Below are positions 34,560 to 44,687 of a stretch of DNA of 64,000 nt, piece after piece. The position numbers and the translations under genes were made by a program. The notes below the pieces were generated by a model that searched no databases, had not been told where the DNA came from, and saw only the letters and a list, made by a program, of their open reading frames with translations. Source of the stretch: UBA5336 sp039818165 (lineage in GTDB: Bacteria > Pseudomonadota > Alphaproteobacteria > Caulobacterales > Hyphomonadaceae); the NCBI GenBank assembly GCA_039818165.1, contig JBCBUL010000001.1, forward strand, positions 248,001 through 312,000, given 5' to 3'. Each line of letters begins with the position of its first letter. Positions within the stretch are counted from its first letter, which is position 1.

Positions 34560-36848
34560 CTAGCCCTTCGCGTTTTCGGCGCTGACGCCGTCCACGTCAT
34601 AGGCGGCAATCGTCGCCAAGGTGACGATATCGGAAACTGTCGCGCCGAGATTGGCGATTTGTACCGACTTCTCCAGACCCAGCAGCATGGGACCGATCAC
34701 TGTAGCCCCGCCCATCGCGTTCATCAGCTTGGTGGAGATGGACGCCGAATGGATGGCGGGCATCACCAGCACATTGGCCGGCCCGGTGAGGCGCGAGAAC
34801 GGATAGGTCAGCCTGTGATTTGGGTTCAGCGCCACATCGGCGGCAATGTCGCCTTCATACTCGAAATCAACAGTTTCATCGGCGTCCAGAATAGAGACGG
34901 CCTCGCGTACCTTTTCGATCCGCTCACCCATGGGATTGCCGAACGTGGAATAGGAAAGCAGCGCCACGCGAGGCGTGAATCCAAGGGCGCGTACCGAACG
35001 CGCCGCTTCCCGTGCGATTGCAGCCAGGTCATCTCCATCGGGCAGTTCCACAACGCTCGTGTCAGCGATGAACACGGTCATGCCCCGTGAAATCACCAGC
35101 GACATGCCGATGACAGGCTGGTTTGCCACGGGATCAAGCACAAGCCGTGCGTCTTCAAGGGCCACCTGGTAATTCCGCGTCACGCCTGTAACCATGCCAT
35201 CGGCATCGCCCAGGGCGAGCATGCAGGCGCCAAAGACGTTGCGGTCCTGATTGACCAGGCGCTGGGCGTCGCGCTTCAGGAAGCCTTTCCGCTGAAGGCG
35301 GGCATACAGATAATCCGTGTAGTCTGGATTGTTGTCCGACAGACGCGCATTGACGATTTCGAGGGCACCTTCCGGCACCCCCATTTGCTTCATCATCTGG
35401 TGCACACGATCTTCGCGGCCGATGAGAATTGGGGTGCCAAGGCCCTGATTTTTGAAGCTGAACGCGGCGCGCACGACAGCGGCTTCTTCGCCCTCTGCGA
35501 AGACGATCCGCTTCTGGGTTGCGCGCACAGCGCTTTGAAGGCCTTGCATGAAGCTCGCCGTGGGATCCTGGCGCTGGGCGAGGGAGTGACGATAGGCCTC
35601 CATGTCCTCGATCGGCTTGCGCGCCACGCCGGTGTCAATGGCGGCCTGGGCGACGAAGGGCGGAACGAAGGTGATCAGCCGCGGATCGAATGGGGTTGGA
35701 ATGATATAGTCCGGGCCAAATGTGGGGCGTGAGCCGTGATAGGCTGCAGCCACTTCGTCCGGCACATCTTCGCGGGCAAGCTCGGCCAAAGCGCGGGCCG
35801 CTGCCACCTTCATTTCTTCATTGATGCCACGGGCTCGGACATCCAGCGCCCCGCGGAAGATGTAGGGAAAGCCGAGCACATTGTTGACCTGGTTTGGATA
35901 GTCCGACCGGCCTGTTGCGATGATGGCATCGTCGCGCACCTGTTTGATTTCCTCAGGCGTGATTTCCGGATCCGGGTTCGCCATGGCAAAGATGATCGGA
36001 TTGTCCGCCATCGAGGCGACCATTTCCTTGGAAACCGCACCCTTAACAGACAGTCCTAGAAAGACGTCGGCGTCCTCCATGGCTTCTGCCAGGTTGCGCT
36101 TTGCGGTTTTCACAGCGAACGCAGACTTGAACTGGTCCATACCTTCTGTGCGGCCTTCGTAGATCACGCCTTGGCGGTCGCACATGAGAATGTTTTCGGC
36201 TTTCACGCCGAGGTGGCGAATGAGGCCCGCGCAGGACAGGCCAGCGGCCCCGGCGCCGGAGAACGCCACTTTGATCTCTTCGATCTTTTTCCCGGTTACC
36301 GCGCAGGCATTGATGATGCCGGCGGCGGCGATGATGGCGGTGCCATGCTGGTCGTCATGGAAGACAGGGATGTCGAGCTCTTCGCGCAGGCGCGACTCGA
36401 TGATGAAACACTCGGGTGAGCCAATGTCTTCGAGGTTGATGCCGCCAAATGTGTGACCGATGTTGCGCACCGTGGTGCAGAACTCTTCAACTTCCTTGGT
36501 CTCCACTTCGATATCGATGGAGTCCACATCGGCGAACCGCTTGAACAGGACAGACTTGCCTTCCATCACAGGCTTGGACGCCATTGCGCCCAGGTCGCCG
36601 AGGCCAAGAATCGCCGTTCCGTTGGAGATCACGGCCACCATATTTCCCTTGGCGGTGTAATCGTAGGCAAGGTCTTCGTCTTCGGCGATGGCCTTCACCG
36701 GAACAGCAACACCCGGGCTGTAGGCAAGGGACAAGTCGCGCTGGGTTCCCATGGGCTTGGTGGGCGTGACCGACAGCTTGCCAGGGCGCGGAAGAGCATG
36801 AAAATCAAGGGCTTCCTGGTCGGTGAAGCTTGGGCGTTTGGATGTCAT
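34560..36848 (-). CDS. maeB: NADP-dependent malic enzyme with phosphotransacetylase-like domain
   Basis: 762 aa. N-terminal malic enzyme (~1-430): YSPGVAVPVKAIAED, GNMVAVISNGTAILGLGDLG, DIPVFHDDQHGTAII, the NAD(P) loop SGAGAAGLSC. The C-terminal ~320 residues resemble phosphotransacetylase (RIVFAEGEEAAVVRAA; GMVTGVTRNYQ) and are thought regulatory. Decarboxylates malate to pyruvate. Divergent from mutS across 150 bases, a conserved alphaproteobacterial pair. Confidence 0.96.
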   Translation of the reverse strand: MTSKRPSFTDQEALDFHALPRPGKLSVTPTKPMGTQRDLSLAYSPGVAVPVKAIAEDEDLAYDYTAKGNMVAVISNGTAILGLGDLGAMASKPVMEGKSVLFKRFADVDSIDIEVETKEVEEFCTTVRNIGHTFGGINLEDIGSPECFIIESRLREELDIPVFHDDQHGTAIIAAAGIINACAVTGKKIEEIKVAFSGAGAAGLSCAGLIRHLGVKAENILMCDRQGVIYEGRTEGMDQFKSAFAVKTAKRNLAEAMEDADVFLGLSVKGAVSKEMVASMADNPIIFAMANPDPEITPEEIKQVRDDAIIATGRSDYPNQVNNVLGFPYIFRGALDVRARGINEEMKVAAARALAELAREDVPDEVAAAYHGSRPTFGPDYIIPTPFDPRLITFVPPFVAQAAIDTGVARKPIEDMEAYRHSLAQRQDPTASFMQGLQSAVRATQKRIVFAEGEEAAVVRAAFSFKNQGLGTPILIGREDRVHQMMKQMGVPEGALEIVNARLSDNNPDYTDYLYARLQRKGFLKRDAQRLVNQDRNVFGACMLALGDADGMVTGVTRNYQVALEDARLVLDPVANQPVIGMSLVISRGMTVFIADTSVVELPDGDDLAAIAREAARSVRALGFTPRVALLSYSTFGNPMGERIEKVREAVSILDADETVDFEYEGDIAADVALNPNHRLTYPFSRLTGPANVLVMPAIHSASISTKLMNAMGGATVIGPMLLGLEKSVQIANLGATVSDIVTLATIAAYDVDGVSAENAKG

Positions 36849-36998
36849 GGGGAAGGCGCCTTTGGCACGTAGAGAGAGAAAAACTTCGCCAAGAGATTAG
36901 TGCGGGGCGACTGCAGTGCCAAGGTCTAGTTTGGTCTTGGTCAAGTCCGAAACCGCAATGTGCTTCCCGTTTGAGATGCAAGGCTCTAAACCCGGTCC

Positions 36999-39713
36999 AT
37001 GCCTGACTCGGCCCCGCCTGCCCCGGATACAATGCCCGTGCTGAAGCCCGCCAAGGGCCCGACGCCGTTCATGGCGCAGTATCTGTCTATCAAGGCGCGG
37101 CACGAAGATGCGCTTCTGTTTTTTCGCATGGGTGATTTTTACGAACTGTTTTTCGACGACGCGAAGGTCGCCGCAGAGATCCTGGACATTACCCTTACGG
37201 CACGCGGCGAGCATGACGGCGCGCCAATACCCATGGCGGGCGTGCCCTATCATGCCGCTGACGCGTACCTGGCCAGACTGATCAAAGCGGGCCAGCGCGT
37301 CGCTGTGTGTGAACAGACAGAATCGCCAGCAGAGGCGAAGAAGCGTGGCTCCAAGGCCGTGGTGAACCGCGATATCGTGCGCATCATCACGCCGGGCACG
37401 CTCACCGAAGACACCATGCTGCCGGCGCGCAGCGGCCAGGCGCTGGCGGCGATTGTGCCGCTCGCCGGAGGCAAGGAGATCGGCCTGGCGATGGGCGATG
37501 TTTCCACGGGTGCATTCCATGTGCTGACGCCGTCGCGCGAGACTCTGCTGGAGCGGCTGGCGGCGTTTTCGCTTGGCGAAGTCCTGTTGCCGGAGAGTGA
37601 AGCGGGCGCTGCGCTTTATGGTGATGTGGATGCTGTGCTCGGCTTGCCGATCACGCTGAGGCCGGCGCGGATAGCGAACGCCAAATCCGGCGAAGCCGCC
37701 CTAAAGACGGCGTTTGATGTTTCCGCCATAGATGCTTTGGGTGACTTTGCACGCGCTGAACTGGCCGCCATTGCTTTGCTGCTCGACTATATCACGCTGA
37801 CCCAGGCTGGCGGAATTGTGCGCCTGGACCCTCCGGTGCGCGAGGCTGAACGGACGCTCCTGGCGATTGATCCAGCAACGCGGGCAAGTCTGGAAATTAC
37901 GCGAACGCTCGCAGGAGAACGCGCCGGCAGCCTCATCGAGACCATCGACCGGACAAAGACCGCTGCGGGTGCACGGCTACTCTCCGAGCGGGTTTCCCGG
38001 CCACTTGTCGACATCGACGCGATGTCAGCGCGCCATGATGCGGTGAGTTGGGGGCTTTCCAACACTGATTTGCGCGACCAACTGCGTGCCATATTGAAAC
38101 AGGCGCCGGACCTTGCCCGGGCGCGCACGCGTCTTGCGCTCGGCCGGGGCGGGCCGCGCGATCTGGCTGCCATATCGGCTGCTCTCGCCGCTGGTGAAAA
38201 TGTGGTGGCATGTGTCGCCAGATCCGGCGCCGCACCCCCTGTGCTGATTGAGTCGGCCCTGTCCGCCCTCACTCTCAGCCAGGCGCCGGATCTCTCCAGC
38301 CTCGCGCAGGATCTCAAAGTGGCGCTGGCGCCAGACCCGCCGTTATTGGCGCGGGACGGTGGCTTTGTGGCACCCTGCTGGAACCCGACCCTGGATGAAA
38401 CGCGCACTTTGCGAGATGACAGCCGAAAGATCATTGCCGGATTGCAGGCGGAATATATTTCGCTCACTGGTGCCCAGGCCCTCAAGATCAAGCATAACAA
38501 TGTGCTTGGCTATTTCATTGATGTGCCTGTGAAACCGGGCGAAGCAATGATAGCACCGCCCCTGAGTGAAACGTTCATCCACAGGCAGACCCTGGCGAAG
38601 AATGTTCGCTTCTCCACCAATGAACTCTCAGAACTGGCTGGGCGCATCTCAAGAGCCGAAGAGTCAGCCATCGCGCTTGAGGTTGAGGTGTTTGATGGCT
38701 TCGTGGACCGGGTACAGGCCCTTTCCAGCACCCTTGGCGATGTGGCCTTTGCCCTTGCAGAAATCGATGTCGTCCTTGCACTCGCCGAATGGGCCGACGA
38801 GGTGGCGGCGGTTCGGCCCGAACTGACCGATGCTCCGATCTTTGACGCCGATGGCTTGCGCCATCCTGTTGTGGAGTCCGCCCTGCGCAAGGCCGGGCAG
38901 GGGTTTACGCCCAATGGGCTCACCCTGGATGCCAGTACGCTCTCAGCGCCGCGTCTATTGTTGGTGACCGGACCCAACATGGCTGGGAAATCAACGTATC
39001 TGCGCGCAGCCGCGCTCGCGGTTATTCTGGCTCAGGCGGGTGGATTTGTGCCTGCGCGGAAATTTGTTTTGGGTCCGGTTGACCGCGTGTTTTCCCGCGT
39101 CGGTGCGTCCGACGACCTGGCCCGCGGGCGCTCCACCTTCATGGTGGAGATGGTCGAAACGGCCACCATCCTGAACCAGGCGACCGGAAAGAGCTTTGTC
39201 ATTCTCGATGAGGTTGGCCGGGGCACGTCCACGTTCGACGGTTTGGCGATTGCGTGGGCTGCGGTTGAACACCTCCACGACACCAACCAATGCCGCGCCA
39301 TGTTTGCGACGCACTATCATGAACTGACCGATCTGGTGGCCCGGTTGAAAGGTGCGGCGAATGCCTCGCTGCGGGCCAAGGAGTATAAGGACGAGCTTGT
39401 GTTTCTTCATGAAGTGCAGCCCGGTCCCGCGGATCGCTCCTATGGCGTGCAAGTGGCGCGATTGGCTGGTCTTCCGAAGCGAGCCGTTGCAAGGGCTCGG
39501 CAAATTCTAAATCGCCTCGAAAGCGAATCAGGCCGAGCCGACCCACTTCCGCTCTTTGTTGCGGCAGAACCCGAGGCTGATGCGTCGCAAACTGCAACCG
39601 AAAGTGCAGTTGAGGCGGCCTTGATTGATCTGAACCCGGATGAATTGACGCCGAAGGCGGCCCTGGAACTCATCTATGAGCTTCGGTCAAAAGCCAGCGA
39701 AAACCTCTCCTAA
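36999..39713 (+). CDS. mutS: DNA mismatch repair protein MutS
   Basis: 904 aa. Recognises mismatches and starts repair. Seen: the mismatch-contact motif in RMGDFYELFFDDA (Phe-x-Glu), connector and lever domains, Walker A VTGPNMAGKSTYLR, the signature SDDLARGRSTFMVEM, Walker B FVILDEVGRGTSTFDG, and the ATFATHYHEL switch. Full length including the C-terminal helices. A ~20-residue Pro-rich N-terminus precedes TPFMAQYLSIK. Confidence 0.98.
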   Translation: MPDSAPPAPDTMPVLKPAKGPTPFMAQYLSIKARHEDALLFFRMGDFYELFFDDAKVAAEILDITLTARGEHDGAPIPMAGVPYHAADAYLARLIKAGQRVAVCEQTESPAEAKKRGSKAVVNRDIVRIITPGTLTEDTMLPARSGQALAAIVPLAGGKEIGLAMGDVSTGAFHVLTPSRETLLERLAAFSLGEVLLPESEAGAALYGDVDAVLGLPITLRPARIANAKSGEAALKTAFDVSAIDALGDFARAELAAIALLLDYITLTQAGGIVRLDPPVREAERTLLAIDPATRASLEITRTLAGERAGSLIETIDRTKTAAGARLLSERVSRPLVDIDAMSARHDAVSWGLSNTDLRDQLRAILKQAPDLARARTRLALGRGGPRDLAAISAALAAGENVVACVARSGAAPPVLIESALSALTLSQAPDLSSLAQDLKVALAPDPPLLARDGGFVAPCWNPTLDETRTLRDDSRKIIAGLQAEYISLTGAQALKIKHNNVLGYFIDVPVKPGEAMIAPPLSETFIHRQTLAKNVRFSTNELSELAGRISRAEESAIALEVEVFDGFVDRVQALSSTLGDVAFALAEIDVVLALAEWADEVAAVRPELTDAPIFDADGLRHPVVESALRKAGQGFTPNGLTLDASTLSAPRLLLVTGPNMAGKSTYLRAAALAVILAQAGGFVPARKFVLGPVDRVFSRVGASDDLARGRSTFMVEMVETATILNQATGKSFVILDEVGRGTSTFDGLAIAWAAVEHLHDTNQCRAMFATHYHELTDLVARLKGAANASLRAKEYKDELVFLHEVQPGPADRSYGVQVARLAGLPKRAVARARQILNRLESESGRADPLPLFVAAEPEADASQTATESAVEAALIDLNPDELTPKAALELIYELRSKASENLS

Positions 39714-39925
39714 ACCGCGAATTCATTGCAAATTCAGTCATTTCTCGACCGCTTTCGGCACAAACCAGCGCAATGCAAATTTTTTCATTGTGCGGTTGCC
39801 CACTCCCGATTCAGGGTCCAATGTTTGCATCGTCTGCGCAGGAAGCCGGTTCTGACCGGGCAGACAAAGCGTGTGTGTTTGGTCCGGTTGGGCCGTAGAA
39901 TGAAAGTATGTTGGGGAACATCACA

Positions 39926-41515
39926 ATGGAAAAAGAACTGGGCCTGGCAGAGCTGGGCGTGGCGCCCAAAGGCGTAAACGCTCATTGGAATGAGGCTCGC
40001 CTCCACGAGGCTGCGATTGCCAACGGTGAAGCGCGCGTGGCCCAGGGCGGCGCCCTCGTCGTGGAAACGGGTCTGCATACCGGCCGGTCCGCCAAGGACA
40101 AATTCACGGTCCGCGACGAGACGACAGAGAACACTGTCTGGTGGGACAATAATGCCTCCATGACGCCTGCCCATTTCGACGTGCTCTGGGAGGATTTCAA
40201 AGCTCATCTGGAAACCAGGGAGATCTACCTGCAGCATCTCTATGGCGGTGCAGATCTCGACCATCGCTTGCCCGTGCGCGTGATCAACGAGTTTGCGTGG
40301 CATTCCCTGTTTATCCGCCACCTCCTGCGCATTCCCGAGCCCGCCGAGTATGAAACGTTCGACCCAGAGTTCACTATCATCAACCTGCCGAGTTTCCGGG
40401 CAGATCCCGAGCGCCATGGCACGGTGAGCGAGACCGTGATTGCGGTAAACCTCGCCAAGAAGCTCGTTCTTATCGGCGGCACGTCCTATGCCGGTGAGAC
40501 CAAGAAGTCCGTCTTCACAATTCTGAACTATCTGCTGCCGGCCAAGGGCGTGATGCCCATGCACTGTTCGGTGAACACCTCTGAAGATGATGATGCATGC
40601 ATCTTCTTTGGCCTGTCCGGCACCGGCAAGACAACGCTCAGCGCCGATTCAAAGCGCATTTTGGTGGGTGATGACGAGCATGGCTGGTCTGAGAACGGTC
40701 TCTTCAACTTCGAAGGCGGTTGCTACGCCAAGATGATCCGTCTGTCGGAAGACGCCGAGCCGGAAATCTATGCGACCACGAAGCAGTGGGGCACGGTGCT
40801 GGAAAACGTGGTCATGGACCCGGTGACTCGCACGCTCGACTTTGATGACGCATCATTGGCGGAAAATTCCCGCGGCGCCTATCCGATTTCGGCCATTCCG
40901 AATGCTTCGCCAACCGGGCGCTGCGGCCAGCCGAAGAATCTCGTCATGCTGACCTGCGACGCCTTCGGTGTCATGCCACCGATCGCCAAGCTGACCCCAG
41001 CCCAGGCCATGTACCACTTCCTGTCAGGTTACACCGCGAAAGTAGCGGGCACGGAAAAGGGCGTCACCGAGCCGACGGCCACCTTCTCCACTTGTTTCGG
41101 CGGCCCGTTCATGCCGCGCCATCCCAGCGAGTATGGAAACCTCCTGCGCGACCTGATCGCAAAGTACGACGTCGATTGCTGGCTGGTCTCCACAGGCTGG
41201 ACCGGCGGCCCCCATGGCGAGGGGTCGCGGATGCCGATCAAGGCAACTCGCACGCTGCTGGATGCTGCCATGGACGGTTCGCTGAATGGTGCCGACTTCC
41301 GCACTGACGAGACATTTGGGTTCGAGGTGCCGACTGCGGTCGCTGGGGTTGAGGCCAAAATTCTCGATCCGCGCAGCACCTGGGCCGATCCGAAAGCCTA
41401 TGATGCACAGGCAGCGAAACTGGCCGAGATGTTCATCAAGAACTTCCGAATCTACGAAGCCCATGTGGACGCCGCCGTGCGTGCGGCTGGTCCTCGTGTT
41501 GCGGTCGACGCGTAG
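39926..41515 (+). CDS. pckA: Phosphoenolpyruvate carboxykinase (ATP)
   Basis: 529 aa from the ATG at 39926 (GGGGAA upstream); an ATG at 39908 adds six residues. Converts oxaloacetate to PEP in gluconeogenesis. Seen: ETGLHTGRSAKDKF, LIGGTSYAGETKKSVF, Walker-type FFGLSGTGKTTLS, VGDDEHGW, and NASPTGRCGQPKN. A 194-base gap follows mutS with no clear terminator, so I assume an own promoter but cannot point to it. Confidence 0.97.
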   Translation: MEKELGLAELGVAPKGVNAHWNEARLHEAAIANGEARVAQGGALVVETGLHTGRSAKDKFTVRDETTENTVWWDNNASMTPAHFDVLWEDFKAHLETREIYLQHLYGGADLDHRLPVRVINEFAWHSLFIRHLLRIPEPAEYETFDPEFTIINLPSFRADPERHGTVSETVIAVNLAKKLVLIGGTSYAGETKKSVFTILNYLLPAKGVMPMHCSVNTSEDDDACIFFGLSGTGKTTLSADSKRILVGDDEHGWSENGLFNFEGGCYAKMIRLSEDAEPEIYATTKQWGTVLENVVMDPVTRTLDFDDASLAENSRGAYPISAIPNASPTGRCGQPKNLVMLTCDAFGVMPPIAKLTPAQAMYHFLSGYTAKVAGTEKGVTEPTATFSTCFGGPFMPRHPSEYGNLLRDLIAKYDVDCWLVSTGWTGGPHGEGSRMPIKATRTLLDAAMDGSLNGADFRTDETFGFEVPTAVAGVEAKILDPRSTWADPKAYDAQAAKLAEMFIKNFRIYEAHVDAAVRAAGPRVAVDA

Positions 41516-41588
41516 GGCGTCGGCAGGCGTTACCTTCACCCAGCGTCCCGTCTAGACAGGCGGGGCGCTCCATCCCAAAGACGCCGCC

Positions 41589-42452
41589 ATGGCGGGCGGC
41601 GATCTCATTCCTATTCTTCTGGGCCTGTTTTCGGCGCTCACCCTGGCCATCGCCAATGTTGCGGTGAAGCGCGGCGAGGACATCTTGCTGGGCCGCGCTG
41701 TGATGGGGCTTACGGGCGCCGTCGTGTTGATTCCGTTTGCTTTCTTCGTGCCATTTCCGAGCACTGAGGTTTGGTGGGCCATGGCGCTCGCGCTGCTGGC
41801 CCACTTTTTTTACCAGATTTGCGCGGTGCGGGCGCTGCACCGGGGCGATCTCTCCCAGGTATTCCCGATCATGCGCGGCGCTTCACCGCTGCTCTCGGCG
41901 TTGGGTGCGTGGATTGTTCTGGGGGAGGGGCTGACGCCCGTGGCCGTTGTGGGGCTTCTCATCGTCACGGGTGCGGTGATCTATTTCGGCATGCCGTCAG
42001 GCACGGGCGCGGCGCGCGTAAAGCCCAATCCCGAGGCCTTGTTATGGGCAGGTGGCACCGCGTTGGGCATAGCGCTCTACACCGTGGCGGATGCCAATGG
42101 CGTGCGCGCAGCAGATAACCCGTTCACCTATATCGTCTGGCTTTTCATCCTGGACCCGATCGCGATCACCACCGTGGCCGCTGTGGATCGTGGGCCTGCG
42201 TTGATCACGGCGATGCGCACGCAATGGCGGTTCGGCGCCGTCGCCGGAACAATGTCGGTCCTGTCGTTTGGCGCTGCCCTCCTTGCGATTGACCAGATGG
42301 AAGTGGCCCGTGTCGCAGCTTTGCGTGAGAGCGGGATTGTCTTTGCGGCCATCCTCGCCTGGCTGTTTCTGAAAGAGGGTTTTGGTCTGCGCCGGACATT
42401 GGCCGCTACCGTATTGGCGTTTGGACTGGTGCTCCTGCAACTGTCGGGTTAA
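41589..42452 (+). CDS. EamA/DMT-family transporter
   Basis: 287 aa with about ten membrane helices in two EamA repeats (~8-135 and ~150-285). Typical stretches: QICAVRALHRGDLSQVFPIM, SPLLSALGAWIVLGEGLTP, RESGIVFAAILAWLFLKEGF. Drug/metabolite transporter superfamily, usually metabolite or amino acid export; substrate unknown. Followed 34 bases later by the flippase. Confidence 0.88.
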   Translation: MAGGDLIPILLGLFSALTLAIANVAVKRGEDILLGRAVMGLTGAVVLIPFAFFVPFPSTEVWWAMALALLAHFFYQICAVRALHRGDLSQVFPIMRGASPLLSALGAWIVLGEGLTPVAVVGLLIVTGAVIYFGMPSGTGAARVKPNPEALLWAGGTALGIALYTVADANGVRAADNPFTYIVWLFILDPIAITTVAAVDRGPALITAMRTQWRFGAVAGTMSVLSFGAALLAIDQMEVARVAALRESGIVFAAILAWLFLKEGFGLRRTLAATVLAFGLVLLQLSG

Positions 42453-42486
42453 CCGCGCGCGGCAAGATTTCTGCTAGGGGCAACGC

Positions 42487-43938
42487 ATGAGCCTTCTGCG
42501 ACACCTGACCGGCTACGCCCCAGCGCGGCTCGCCCACGCGATCGCGGCTTTTGGCGGCGTTTATGTCTTCACGCGGTTGCTCGGCGCTGAGGAGTATGGT
42601 CGCTATGCCTTGCTCGTTTCCATTTTGGCGCTGGTGCACACAGTCAGTGTCACGTGGGCGGAGGCTGCAGCCTACCGCTTTGCCGGAACGGCCCGCGAGC
42701 AAGGCGGTCTGCCATCTCACTACAGCCTTGCCCTTCGATTGATCGGTGTATCGAGCCTGGGTGGCTTGATCCTTCTTGCTGTCCTTTGGCTCATCCTGCG
42801 GGAGGTGCCTGGTTATGGCCCCGCGATACCCGTCCTCGGCGCCCTGCTGGTTTCAGGCAGTGTGCTGCAATTGGCGCAGGAAACTCACCGCGCAGAAATG
42901 CGCGTAGCGCGCTACAGCCTGAATGAGACCGCCCACATACTGGGTGGATTTGGGCTCGGCGCGCTTGTGGCCTGGCAGTTGGGGCTGGGCGCCGTCTCGC
43001 CGCTAGTCGGGCTTCTGGTGTCGCGCGCCGTCATTGCGTTGCGCGAGGGGGCCTGGCTGCGCGGCGCTGCCAAGGGCGGGGAGGTTCGTTCGGGCGCCAG
43101 CCGAGCCTGGTTCGCCTACGGAGTATCCATCGCCGGTGCTCTGGTGCTGGATATCGTTCTGTCGGCTTCGGACCGGTTTCTCATCGCTGCATTCCTGGGA
43201 GAAGCTTCCGTCGGCGCGTACGCGGCGGGCTATGGCGTGGCAGACAAGACGGTCTTGATGCTATGCGCCTGGCCAGCCATCGCGGCGTCGCCTCTCCTCA
43301 TGGCGCGGTTTGAAGCTGACGGACCTGCCGCTGCGGGCAATGCTGCCAAGGATATGATCGCTACAGTGTTGTTTATCGCCATGCCCGCCGCGACGGGGCT
43401 AGCCCTGGTGGCCCAACCGCTCGGGGAAGCGATGATAGGTGAGGCCGTTCGCAGCCAGGCCATCGGCATTGTTCCCTGGATTGCGTTCGCAGGCTTGTTC
43501 AATGGATTGCTCGTCTATATCGCGAGCGAGCCCTATCAGCTGACGCGGCGCACTGGGTTACGTGCCGGACTGATGTTGGCGCCAGCGCTGCTCAACATCA
43601 TTCTGAATCTTTTGCTGCTTCCACGTCTTGGCCTGATGGGAGCGGTCTACGCCACCGTGATAAGTTACGCGCTCGGTTTCCTGCTGTTGGCGCTCGTTGG
43701 GCGCGGTCTGGTCAAGTTGGCGTGGCCCTGGGTGGGGGCGGCTAAAATCGCCCTGGCCTGTGCAATGATGGCGCCGGTAATCTGGGCAATTCCAAATCTG
43801 GGCGGCTGGCCCCAACTCTTGTTGGAGGCCGCAGCGGGCGGCGGAACATATGCCCTCGTGGCATTCGCGCTTGACGCTGGCGGCGTTCGCGGCTTCGTGA
43901 AGGCGCGGATGGCATCCAAATCCGGCCAACATGCGTAA
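42487..43938 (+). CDS. Oligosaccharide flippase / polysaccharide biosynthesis protein
   Basis: 483 aa with about 12 to 14 membrane helices. The N-terminus GGVYVFTRLLGAEEYGRYAL is characteristic of Wzx-type lipid-linked glycan flippases of the MOP superfamily; DRFLIAAFLGEASVGAYAAGY is the second typical stretch. Probably moves a lipid-linked sugar across the inner membrane. No glycosyltransferases are adjacent, so the glycan cannot be named. Confidence 0.85.
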   Translation: MSLLRHLTGYAPARLAHAIAAFGGVYVFTRLLGAEEYGRYALLVSILALVHTVSVTWAEAAAYRFAGTAREQGGLPSHYSLALRLIGVSSLGGLILLAVLWLILREVPGYGPAIPVLGALLVSGSVLQLAQETHRAEMRVARYSLNETAHILGGFGLGALVAWQLGLGAVSPLVGLLVSRAVIALREGAWLRGAAKGGEVRSGASRAWFAYGVSIAGALVLDIVLSASDRFLIAAFLGEASVGAYAAGYGVADKTVLMLCAWPAIAASPLLMARFEADGPAAAGNAAKDMIATVLFIAMPAATGLALVAQPLGEAMIGEAVRSQAIGIVPWIAFAGLFNGLLVYIASEPYQLTRRTGLRAGLMLAPALLNIILNLLLLPRLGLMGAVYATVISYALGFLLLALVGRGLVKLAWPWVGAAKIALACAMMAPVIWAIPNLGGWPQLLLEAAAGGGTYALVAFALDAGGVRGFVKARMASKSGQHA

Positions 43939-43946
43939 GACACCCT

Positions 43947-44687
43947 ATGAGCACTCAAAAGTCAGGCGCGGCGACCGCCGCAGATAAAGCCAATCAGATT
44001 TGGGGCGATCTTGTCCCGGTGATGGCCTTTGTGGTGGTCTATAATGGCCTGCGCTTCATCCAGCCCGAAGGTGGGTTTCTGACCTATGACGCCCTCTTCT
44101 GGGCCACCGGCGCGCTTGTGATACTGACCCTCGGAATTGTCGCGCGAAAGGCAATCAAAGGCGAGAAAATCCCGCTGTTTCTGATTGTTACTTCACTCAT
44201 CGTCGGCGTGTTTGGGGTGCTTGGGATTGTTGAAAAAAACCAGGCCTTCCTGTTTGTGAAGGTCACGCTCCAGAACCTGTTCCTGGCCAGTCTGATCTTT
44301 GTGCCGATGCTTTTCGGCCAGAATGTCTGGAAGGCCATGTTCAAGGAGGTTTTCAAACTGCCCGACCATGCCTGGACGCAGCTTTCAATTCGTTGGGGGC
44401 TGTTTTTCGTCTGCATGGCGCTTTGGAACGAGTATCTGTACCGTACGTTTGCACCCATTGCCGAGCAGAGCCTGCCGATATTCGGGATGCAGATCGCGCC
44501 GGATACCCCATACACATTTGCCGGTCTCAGCTTCGGCGAGAAAGATGCCCAAGGTGTTTGGGCGAACTGGAAGATCGGCAATATGGTCATCACCTTTCTG
44601 TTCGGTGCCGCCAATGTGCCCTACACGCTGAAGCACCTTCAGGAAGAACCTGCCCCTTCGCCTGAAAGTGATGCGATCACCGAATGA
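43947..44687 (+). CDS. yciB: YciB inner membrane protein (septation protein A family)
   Basis: 246 aa, about six membrane helices. Family signs: GDLVPVMAFVVVYNGLRF, FGQNVWKAMFKEVFKLPDHA, WTQLSIRWGLFFVCMALWNEY, NWKIGNMVITFLFG. YciB/IspZ proteins take part in envelope and septum biogenesis. Longer than E. coli YciB (179 aa) by an inserted loop around residues 170-205 and a tail. Eight bases after the flippase; its end overlaps the convergent NUDIX gene by 11 bases. Confidence 0.92.
   Translation: MSTQKSGAATAADKANQIWGDLVPVMAFVVVYNGLRFIQPEGGFLTYDALFWATGALVILTLGIVARKAIKGEKIPLFLIVTSLIVGVFGVLGIVEKNQAFLFVKVTLQNLFLASLIFVPMLFGQNVWKAMFKEVFKLPDHAWTQLSIRWGLFFVCMALWNEYLYRTFAPIAEQSLPIFGMQIAPDTPYTFAGLSFGEKDAQGVWANWKIGNMVITFLFGAANVPYTLKHLQEEPAPSPESDAITE

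Noticed and set aside
39714..39907. Riboswitch or terminator between mutS and pckA
   Set aside because: Only an imperfect CGCAATG/CATTGTGCG pairing is visible, with no conserved riboswitch core.
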